NCBI GenBank assembly: GCA_963995525.1 | Contig: OZ023209.1 | Coordinates: forward strand, 14,003,097-14,067,096 | Length of the DNA stretch: 64,000 nucleotides | DNA from: Escarpia spicata | Lineage: Eukaryota > Annelida > Polychaeta > Sabellida > Siboglinidae | Direction: 5' to 3' | Notes under the pieces: model-generated | Told to the model about the DNA's origin: nothing | Database searches by the model: none | The model's input: the letters and a program-made list of their open reading frames with translations, nothing else | In this document: one piece after another, positions 55,774 through 64,000 of the stretch | Layout of the letters: every line of letters starts with the position of its first letter | How positions within the stretch are numbered: position 1 is the first letter of the stretch | Program-made: the position numbers and the translations under genes

Positions 55774-58700
55774 GTGAGCGAGTGTTCAACATGCTTTCCC
55801 CTTATCGCCCGCAGTCTTTACTCTGTGTGAACATCTTGATTCCATGCAGCGTAGTTTGTGAATTGGTAATCCTCAATTCATTTACATTAGACAGGCATGA
55901 CAAGGATTACCGCTCCGTACAATGTGAAGTAGCGGAAGGTTGATAACGAGTATCATAGGGGAACTTTGTTAATAATTATTAGACGTTTGATTTTTCGGAT
56001 TCTGTAGAAGCTGTTTGGGTTTTAACCACAAAATATTTTTGAGTAAAATAATACTTACAAAAAAATTATTTATCAGTTAAAACACCCACAATCGTGGTTT
56101 ATGCGGGTTTTTTGCGAGTCGTGATTTATACATTAGACATGCATAACAAACAACAGCAAACATATTATTTCGTATTTTGTTGTCTTCCTTATACAACTAC
56201 TATATGTAAATGCAATGTAATTGATAATGGCGTATTTACGATAAGGTATACGTGTTCTGTCAATGAGTCGGACACTGCGGGGTCAGATGAGCCGGTTCAT
56301 GTATGCCAAAATTGATTGGTGCAACCCCCGATAATTATTTGTATTCGATATTGTATTTTAGTAGCTTTTGAATATTTGTATGTTATTTAACAAGATTTAA
56401 CACTATTGCCACCCAATATTTAACTATGTGTATCCCGCTCTTCTGAGGTATGCGTCGATTTTATTGTTAAACATATTCACGCTACTAGCACCCACACAAC
56501 CAGCAGATAATCTCTTCCATTCGTTTACAGTCCTTTGTGAAAATGAGAACTTTCTTATATATAATCTACACTGCTCCTTTGCTAATGTAACTTCATGTCC
56601 TCTAGTCCTTCTATCTTTCTTAACTGAGAAAAATATATTTCTATCAATACTTTCATAACCATTCATTATTTTAAACACTTCTATCGGATCTCCTCTCAAT
56701 CTCCTGGTCTCTAGTGTTGTTAAACCACATTCTTTTAGGCGAATTGCATAACTAAGATCCCTCAGTGTTGGTATAATTTTAGTCGCTCTCCTCTGTACTC
56801 TTTCCAGCAAAGCTATGCCTTCCTGCGATATGGCCTCCACGCATGTATACAATATTCTAAATGAGGCCTCACTATTGCTTTGTACAGCGGTATTATTAGC
56901 TCTTTTTCCTTATACGTTATGTTTCGCCTAATTAATACAAGGATTTGATTTCCCTTTGAAGCTGCAATTCCGCACTGCTCTTAAACCTTCATATCAGCAC
57001 TAATGGTTAACCCTAAGTCTTTTTCTTTTACAGTAGTACTTAGTACAGTACCCCCCATTGTATACTCTACCTCTTCGTTCCCATGTCCTGCGTGGAGGAA
57101 TTTATATTTCCCAAAATTGATCAGCATTTGCCACTTTTCAGACCATTTGATCAATTTGTCAAGATCATCTTGTAAATGTTGTCTATCTCCATCACTTTTA
57201 ATCCTTCTAAACACTTTTGTATCATCCGCAAATTTCAACACATTGCTTGTTATTTCATTATCCAAATCATTGATATATATTAAGAATAATATGAGTCCTA
57301 GTACTGATCCCTGTGGTACCCCACTCAATACCAATTTCCAGTTTGAAGCCTCCCCATCAACTACTATACGTTGTCTTCTGTCAATCAGCCATTTTTCTAT
57401 CCAGTTTGTTATACCATTTCCTATGCCATGGGCCTTTAGTTTAAGCAGTAATCTTTGAAGTGGTACTTTTTCGAAAGCTTTTTGAAAATCTAAATAGACG
57501 ATATCTACTGGTGATCCCTCATCTACACACTTAGTGATGTCTTCCAAAAACTTAACATATTTGTTAAGCATGACCTCGCTTTAAAAAACCCATGTTGAGA
57601 TGGGTTTATCAAGTTATGTTTAACAAGAAAATCCACCATATGATCTTTAATTAGTCTTCCTAATAATTTGTTAAACTCACTGGTCTATAGGACTTTTAAG
57701 AGCACTTTTAAACACTCTCTTTTAATCAATATTTTAACTGCTATTGTGACTTTTATACTTGGCAATAAGCTTTTACCAATTATCTTTTGTTTATATGACA
57801 CGATAATACTAATATTTAAAGATAATTTTTGTTTTTAATATTTTTTTTTATACTTAATTAATAACTTTTTTGATTTATTACTATTTTACATGTAAAGTGA
57901 ATGAAATTAACAACATCTGCCAATTTTCAGACCATTTGATCAACCTGTCTAGATCATCTTATAGTCTCCATCACGTTTAATCCTTCTAAACGCTTTTGTG
58001 TCATCCGCAAATTTGAACACCTTACTTGTTATATCATCGTCCAAATCGTTGATGTATATTAAGAATAATATAGGTCCCAGTACTGATCCCTGTGGTACCC
58101 CACTCAAAACCTATTTCCAATTTGAAGCCTCCTAATTTCCCGATCTTCTGTCAATGAGCCACTTTTCTATCCAGTTAATTATACCTTCCCCTATGCCTTT
58201 AGGTTAAGCAGTAATCTTTGATTTGGCACTTTGTCGAAAGCTTTTTGAAAATCTAAGTATATAACATCTACCTCGTCTATCCACATAGTGATGTCTTCCA
58301 AAAACATAACGTATTTGTTAAGTATGATCTCGCTTTAAAAACCCATGTTGAGATGGGTTTATTAAGTATGTTTAACAAGAAAATCCACAATGTGATCTTT
58401 GATTAGTCTTTCTAATAATTTGCAAATCACTGATGTTAAACCCACTGGTTTGTAATTCTCTGACGTGTTTCTTGAACCCTTTTAAATAACGGAATAATGT
58501 TTGCTTCTTTCCATTCTAAAGGAACAACTGCCTCGGTTAATGACAAGTTGAAACTGTTGCAAGCGGTATGCTAATTTGTTCTACAATTTCCAGTAGTAGT
58601 TTGGATGGAATCCCATCCACTCCAGGTGATTTATAATCCTTCATTGCCCTTACTTTCTTAGCTACCATTTCCGGGGTTACAATTAACTGGCCTAAATAGT

Positions 58701-61700
58701 CTGATTTCGCCCCTTTGAACTTAACCTCTGGTACTAGCAGTGAATTAACATCTTTCCTGATTAACACCGAACAAAAGTACTCATTCATGTCTTCTGCCAT
58801 TAATAATCCCTCTAATATTATATTTCCAGCACTATCTTCTAGAGGACCGACTTTATTCTGAACGTCCTGTTTGTTCCTGAATATATGCATACAAACTCTT
58901 GCTGCCATGTTTTATATTACAAGCTAATTTTTGTTCATAGCTTCTCTTTGAATTTCTAATATCAGTTGTAGCTTGGCTAAATGCTTCTTTGTAAGTGTTG
59001 TTGTGTTCATAATTTCCCGTGCGTCTATATGACTTCCACATCATTTGTTTGTACTTAATTTTTCTAATAGCTCCTTTCGATAAGTATTTCTTTGTGGACC
59101 GTTTCTCTTGTTTTCTCAAGGAAACAAATTTATCGACGATGCACTCAATTTCACTCGTTAAGATATTCCAGCATTCTGTTGCTGTCTTATTCTTCAGTGT
59201 GTTATTCCAGTCTATCTTTCCTAAATATTTTCTCATGTCCTTACATCTTCCTTTGTGGAAATTTATCCTGTACTCCTTTTCACCATTCCTTTCTGTTTTA
59301 CGTTGATGTAAAATATATCTGGTTGTGATCACTACTCCCCAGTGGTTCACATATATTGACATTGATAAATAATTTATTCTGTGTGCATACATTATCACTC
59401 CTGGTTGGTTCTAGCACATGTTGAGAAAGGAAACTATCTTGTACTAAAACTAAAAACGTGTGGTCCTCACTCCCCGTACTCTGTAGAGACTTCCATTGTA
59501 TATACCCATGATTAAAATCCCCCATAATAATACAGTCCCGTTTGCTCACTTCCTTTATAGTGTTTTGTTCTTTTTTATTTTCTTCTGTGCTTATATTTGG
59601 ACTTCGATAAGCTAACCCAACCGTTAATGTTGAGTTTCCTGTAACTATGTTACACCAAATAGTTCTTCGCTATCTGCTTCTCTTTCTAATTCTATTTCAT
59701 AAGCCTGGATAGATTCTTTAACATATAAAATAACTCTACCTCCCTTTCTTCCTATTCTATCTTTCCTAAACATTACATAGCCTGTCAGTCCCAATTCAGC
59801 ATTTGGTATATCGGTGTTGGTCCATGGTTCTGTTATACCTATTATGTGAGGGTCTACCATAATGTTTAGTTCACTTATTTTGTTTACTAAGCTCCTTGCA
59901 TTTAACAAACGCATTTATATTCAGTTTCAGAACAGTTTTCCATGCTGTTCTTTGCTGATTTATTTGTGCTGTCTTTATATATGCCTCAAGTTTCAGGCTT
60001 CCCTGTGAATCCCCCCTGCGCATCTAGTTTAAATAAATGTAACCTATCCCACTGTCAACAGATCGCAGCAGGTTCTCTGAGAAAACTGCTGCCCCTTTCC
60101 ACCTAGATGGAGGCAATCTCTCATGTACATATTTTCCCTCCCTCCCAACAAAGTATCCCCATATATCTATGAATACCACCCCGTCTTCTTCACATATCTG
60201 CTCAACTAGTGCATTGATTGTCATCCTCTTGCAGTTTATATATGTTTGCCCCCTTCATCCCATTACTGGCAATTCCTGAGAGAACAATCTGTTCTACCCT
60301 TGTCTGCTTTAATTCCCCGACTACCTGTATTTCTGGACTATTCTGTTTGTCCCCTCCCTTTCTGGTTGTTCCCTCCCTCTCTGGTTGTCCCCTCCCTCTC
60401 TGGTTGTCCCCTCCCTCTCTGGTTGTCCCCTCCTTCTCTGGTTGTCCCATCCCTGTCTGCATTATCTGTCCCTACATGTACTAGAATGGTCTCTCCCTTC
60501 TCAGGACCCATCACTTTCTCTACCCTTTGTGTTAGATGTCCTATCGTGGCTCCTTGTAAGCAAACTACTATGTCTTCACTAAGTGTCTTGTTTGTCTTTC
60601 ATTAAAGAGTCACCCATGAATACTCTGGCTTTTCTCCTCGCCCTTTCTATCACTGCCTCAGAGTAGGTCCTTCGTTGGTTTCCTTCTTTGTCCCTTTTCC
60701 TTATGTCACCTTCTTCTTTGTCCCTTTTCCTTCCTGTCTCCTTCTGTCCTGTCAATGCTGTCTTCCCCCCTTCAACAATCACCTTGGCTTCTCTCTCCTT
60801 ACCATCAGCCTCCTTGTCTCTGTTCTCATTGATCTCTCTAGTTTCACCATCTGGGTGGACTTTGTCCAAGTCACTCTTTCCTGTCATCATCACAATCAAC
60901 TCCTTCAGATCGTCTACTTCCGTCAGTGAACACTCCAACCTCTTACAACTTCGACACTCAGTGAAAACTCTCCATCTGCACCTCCGTCCATGAATTCTTA
61001 CACCCCGACTTTACTATAAAATATACCCAATTATCGCATTTTGAACATGTCAGGTGTCGACTAGCCTTTATTTGCCGTTTGCACGGCGCCATGGTTTTGT
61101 GTAATTTTACAGTTTATCCAAGGTAGAAATTAATATATTATAACTACGATAGTCTTTAGAAAGCACAATTTATGTTTCAGCAGATTTAAATTACACAGCT
61201 GACTATCTACCCTGTCACAAACGCTAACGTTACCGGTGGTGACCTAGTTTAAATACAATCAATTGCGTTACGGTAAACTGAAATTTCTGCACCAGTGTCA
61301 ACAATGGTCCGAGCCCAAACTTACTTAATTTTAACAACAATGCTACCTAATCAAAGTATCTAGCAGGTACTGGCTTACTCAGATTTTGTCTTATGTAAGT
61401 AGTTTTATGTTTGTTACTTTATCTCCTATATATTCTATCACATAATCAGGTTTGTTAAATCTTGTTTATAAACTCATTGAAGGCTATGTTACCCTATTAT
61501 CACTCACTAAACTAAAATGTTTTAAAATACTTTATCTGACTAACTTTAAGCACATATGTTACTCAAAATATGTCTCCTGCTACTTTATGAATAATATTAA
61601 GGCAAGAATAATACTTATTCCACTTGCTTTTCAACTTTTGAGCACCACCAATTCTCAACGATCTAGAAGCTGCTGCCCGTCTGATTAGTGAATGTGTGTG

Positions 61701-62478
61701 TGTGTCTGTGTGTGTGTGTGTGTGCTTGTGTGCTTGTGTGTGTGTGTGCTTGCGTGCGTGCTTGCTTGCGTGCGTATGTGTGCGTGTGTTTACAATACAA
61801 TTACTAATTACTAAAGTGTTTATAATTGCATTTGATAGTGACGGTCAGTGGAAAAATAACTAATTACTATTTGTTTTCATTTATTATTAATTATCATTTA
61901 GATGACGCCGACGAGAACGACAATAAACAAATGCGTAGTAAACGCATTATCGGCGGTCAACAATTTCATCGAGGCAAATGGCCTTGGTTGATATCACTAT
62001 CGGGTAGGTAGTAATCACGTATGGCTAATATCTATCACTTTCGGGTAGGTTTTCTGATTCATACCACTACCGGGTAGTGTATGTCGTGTATGGCTACTAT
62101 AACTCTTGCAAAAATTATATCGCGTCTGCCTAATATCATTCTCGATTAGATTATATTATTGCCTGTAGTTTAGTGTACTTTCGGGCAGTTTATATTATGC
62201 CTAGTTAGTATTTTATGTCGCGTCTGGCTAATACCATTATCGTCTAGGTTACATTGCTCATGGAAAATACAGCAAGTTTTCAACTTAAAAATTTCAACAA
62301 TGCTTACCGGGAATGCACCACGTAACCCATGTGTTAACTGTGCCGTGATGCTGCGAGCAGGCACTTTTGTGAAGGCGTCGTTCTTCGGGGTGACCGTCAA
62401 CTGGGAGGAGGAGCTCTGCGGGGCTTCGCTTATCAGCAAACGTTGGATCCTGACTGCCGCGCACTGCTTCGAGAAAAC
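55653..62478 (+). CDS. Trypsin-like (S1) serine protease, N-terminal exons, gene runs off the window
   Basis: Three phase-compatible exons: 55653-55773, 61902-62003 and 62361-62478. Exon 1 encodes 40 residues with a hydrophobic secretion signal ([13 protein letters not shown]). Exon 2 supplies an acidic propeptide ([10 protein letters not shown]), a basic activation site SKR/IIGG and the conserved GKWPWLISL. Exon 3 encodes [21 protein letters not shown], with the catalytic His, and ends at a weaker GTAACG donor. The catalytic Asp and Ser exons are not visible and presumably lie beyond 64000. Expected product: a secreted zymogen activated by cleavage after Arg. Linking exon 1 to exon 2 rests on phase match and signal/propeptide logic; the exon-3 acceptor (GCGAGCAG) has a poor pyrimidine tract, so that boundary is uncertain. 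Confidence 0.75.
56400..57720 (-). mobile_element. CR1 LINE, 3' part (RT copy B to C-terminus)
   Basis: Minus strand. RT motifs [28 protein letters not shown] and [10 protein letters not shown] lie at 57571-56981. The thumb and tail ([52 protein letters not shown]) end at 56424. Typical CR1 sequence. A frame change near 56960-56850 separates the two parts. Confidence 0.88.
57905..58908 (-). mobile_element. CR1 LINE, RT copy A (decayed)
   Basis: Minus strand, from [14 protein letters not shown] through [16 protein letters not shown] to a stop-ridden RT palm. The segment 57908-58470 is a second, diverged copy of 57130-57720 (both contain TACTGATCCCTGTGGTACCCC). Two CR1 copies, or a duplication, are therefore joined here, with about 185 bp of AT-rich sequence between them. 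Confidence 0.82.
58853..59914 (-). mobile_element. CR1 LINE, endonuclease domain and linker
   Basis: Minus strand. [15 protein letters not shown] and [10 protein letters not shown] (59914-59645) start the apurinic endonuclease, with a frameshift before [14 protein letters not shown] and [13 protein letters not shown] (59549-59298). The linker to the RT follows (59398-58853). Confidence 0.85.
60024..61010 (-). pseudogene. CR1 LINE ORF1 with GDSL/SGNH esterase signature
   Basis: Minus strand. A Cys-containing start ([20 protein letters not shown]) precedes a charged Lys/Glu-rich stretch. Then [11 protein letters not shown] gives the GDSL block. After frame changes, HVGTDN corresponds to block III, and [11 protein letters not shown] precedes an RDCLHL block with Asp and His. 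The order matches the esterase found in ORF1 of CR1 LINEs. A 19-bp minisatellite (about 60355-60450) inside ORF1 inserts a repeated [12 protein letters not shown] segment. Multiple frameshifts make it inactive. Confidence 0.72.
60355..60450. repeat. 19-bp minisatellite inside CR1 ORF1
   Basis: Five units of CTCTCTGGTTGTCCCCTCC. Because 19 is not a multiple of three, the encoded peptide cycles through three frames with a 57-bp (19-residue) period. Confidence 0.85.
61691..61795. repeat. GT/GCTTGT compound microsatellite
   Basis: GTGTGTGTCTGTGTG, then GCTTGTGTGC and TTGCGTGC units. It lies in protease intron 1, about 105 bp before exon 2. Confidence 0.9.
61902..62003 (+). CDS. Protease exon 2, zymogen activation site
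   Basis: Acceptor TCATTTAG and donor GTAGGT. Encodes the KR/IIGG cleavage junction and GKWPWLISL, both standard at the start of an S1 catalytic domain. Confidence 0.85.
62010..62260. repeat. Short diverged repeats of the exon-2 donor region
   Basis: CACTWYCGGGTAG occurs at the exon-2 end (about 61995), about 62036 and about 62068, followed by TATGGCTA(A/C)TAT; weaker variants (TACTTTCGGGCAG, CATTATCGTCTAG) occur to about 62250. The donor GTAGGT therefore has several look-alikes downstream. Confidence 0.6.
62361..62478 (+). CDS. Protease exon 3, catalytic histidine
   Basis: Contains [19 protein letters not shown]. The TAAHC motif marks His57 and the Cys42-Cys58 disulfide pair. The upstream limit depends on a weak acceptor; the downstream donor is followed at once by an ACACGC simple repeat. 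Confidence 0.85.
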
Positions 62479-62491
62479 GTAACGCTCGCAC

Positions 62492-62776
62492 GCAGACAGT
62501 CAGTCACACACGCACGCACATAGACACGCCCGCTCACACACGCACGCCCGCACGCCCGCACACACGCCCGCACACACGCCCGCACACACGCCCGCACACA
62601 CGCCCGCACACACGCCCGCACACACGCCGCACACACGCCGCACACACGCCCGCACACACGCCGCACACACGCCGCACACACGCCGCACACACGCCGCACA
62701 CACACCGCACACACACCGCACACACACCGCACACACACCGCACACACACCGCACACACGCCCGCACACACACACAT
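62492..62776. repeat. ACACGCCCGC / ACACACCGC compound minisatellite
   Basis: CACACACGCCCG units (10-12 bp) grade into CACACGCCG and CACACACCG units. The Val/Cys/Arg-rich minus frames are artefacts. It begins about 15 bp after the protease exon-3 donor. Confidence 0.93.
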
Positions 62777-62779
62777 ATA

Positions 62780-63585
62780 CATAGTTCTAATTTACTTAGA
62801 AATACATATATGATAGTTGGGATGATCGTAATATTATGTGTTTTGGTTACCCAACCGACCCCGTTCTTAGAATGTCTTAAGATATGATAAATAGAGAACT
62901 TACCAAAATGTGTATACCTGTTTTCAAACAACCTCTTATTGAACCTGTCTGAAACTAATCATTTGTCATCAAGGAACCGACCGCCATTCGTTCCAACTAC
63001 TAGGCCTACATATGCATTAACACACTACGAATAACGTTTATATGCGTGATAAAACATCTTGGTGCATTTATCGATGATGATCAGATTTGAAAATATCACA
63101 CTAATTCCGTTGGATCAAAAATAATTGTTAGAGGATATATGAAATGATAAACAAACATCATACGTTGTAGGCATTGTCCATGTAACATATACGGATATGT
63201 AATTTAGAACAATATATGTAGCAGTCGAAAAAATGGAAATATGTTTTCTCATATTGGTGTGAAGAAATTGTGGGTGACGTCTACCTATCCTAATTATGTA
63301 CTCCAGGAAAATATTAAAAGAAAAACACTCTACCATATATACATAGCATAGGGATCGATTGCGCGCAATACGTGCATAAACAACATGCTGTTTTTGAATG
63401 TTCCAGTACCGACCCAAAATTGTGGCAAGCGACACTTGGCGAAACGAACGCAAAGGTACATGAAGCATGCAAAATGAGGGTGCATAGTTGCACCCCGTGA
63501 TATATGTATCAGTGGCATCTTGTGAATATGAATGTACATTATACACATCATGTTGAAAATCCTACATCTCCCCGTCCCAACTAAG
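62780..63585. other. Protease intron 3 (presumed), nothing recognised
   Basis: AT-rich with only chance open frames. I looked for the S1 Asp (DIAL) and Ser (GDSGGP) motifs on the plus strand here and found neither. Confidence 0.5.
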
Positions 63586-64000
63586 CTGGTCGTAGAGCTG
63601 CCAAATGGTGCCGTAAGCGTGAATACAAGGTCAAACAAGGTCATCATCAAATTATACATTTTCTCAATTGTGCGCTTCCGCAAACATCTTAACATCTCAA
63701 TGGTTGTATATCTTCTTTACGTAATCATGAAATGGTCCCGTCATATATATTTTTAAAGACTGTTATTTCCTCTTCAAAATGGTATACCATGTGGAGCTGT
63801 TACCTGGTACGGTAAGTGTGGAGCTAAGATCAAACAAGGTCACCGTGAAATGATTTTTTGTAATATCGCGAAAGTCATAAAGTTGCCATGCCTGTATAAC
63901 TACTTCATTTATGTATACGCGTCATATATTGTTTGAACGAACAATTTCTTCCCGTTAAAATTAGATATGATGTGGAGCTACCAGTTGATGGGGGTATGTG
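63586..64000. repeat. Diverged tandem repeat, about 190-bp period
   Basis: The block GTRGAGCTGYYA followed by GGTAA/GTAAG and ATCAAACAAGGTCA recurs near 63590 and 63792. A third start (GTGGAGCTACCAGTTGATGG) lies at 63971 and runs off the window. Confidence 0.65.

Noticed and set aside
62780..64000. Remaining protease exons (Asp102 and Ser195)
   Set aside because: No DIAL-like or GDSGGP-like motif seen in any plus-strand frame; they must lie outside the window.

Overview
This is a stretch of animal nuclear genome. It has split genes with GT-AG introns, several families of LINE retrotransposons, tRNA-derived SINE-like repeats, DNA-transposon remnants and very long micro- and minisatellites. 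I see no bacterial, phage or CRISPR features. The gene content and repeat types suggest a marine invertebrate, possibly a mollusc or another lophotrochozoan. I cannot name the species from the sequence.

Two protein genes can be supported, both on the plus strand. The first fills the middle of the window (14924-48756). It is an ortholog of STK11IP (LKB1-interacting protein 1), an LRR scaffold of the lysosome/LKB1 axis. I could assemble 22 exons whose splice phases all agree, giving a 1394-residue open frame with LRRs, a four-cysteine zinc ribbon and PH-like C-terminal modules. It carries a 352-codon Ser/Asp-rich exon with four SUMO-interaction-motif-like cores. The second gene starts at 55653 and runs off the right edge. 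It is a secreted trypsin-like (S1) serine protease zymogen, with a signal-peptide exon, an activation-site exon (R/IIGG) and an exon carrying the catalytic His (TAAHC).

Left flank (1-14.9 kb): no host gene recognised. It holds a nested transposon stack. A Ty3/gypsy integrase remnant is followed by a short 3' LTR. The LTR is split by an about 6.8-kb element with terminal inverted repeats, and that element contains a decayed L2-type LINE. An antisense LINE ORF1-like remnant with a PHD-like finger follows, and then the presumed STK11IP promoter with a 24-codon upstream ORF.

STK11IP introns: intron 1 holds an antisense CFDP2-like LINE interrupted by a small inverted-repeat element, and a near-perfect 27-bp hairpin. 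Intron 3 holds a 48-bp minisatellite (about 29 units, with a 4+5-unit higher-order pattern) that ends exactly at the terminus of a hAT-like element with a perfect 8-bp target duplication. Intron 4 holds a 1.1-kb CA/CCA array ending 40 bp before exon 5. Intron 10 begins with an in-frame 33-bp minisatellite. Intron 17 has a 36-bp minisatellite. Other introns carry SINE copies, an 87-bp palindromic-ended element (two copies), an about 190-bp inverted repeat pair and LINE fragments.

Right flank (48.8-64 kb): a 24-bp minisatellite of about 46 units, three long GT arrays, and the protease gene. The 6.1-kb first intron of the protease gene contains an antisense CR1 LINE whose ORF1 shows a GDSL/SGNH esterase signature, with a partial tandem repeat of its RT region.

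Nothing here amounts to a new defence or metabolic system. The most notable items are the STK11IP exon-17 motif cluster, the transposon-edge minisatellite, the in-frame intronic repeat and the nested transposon stack.
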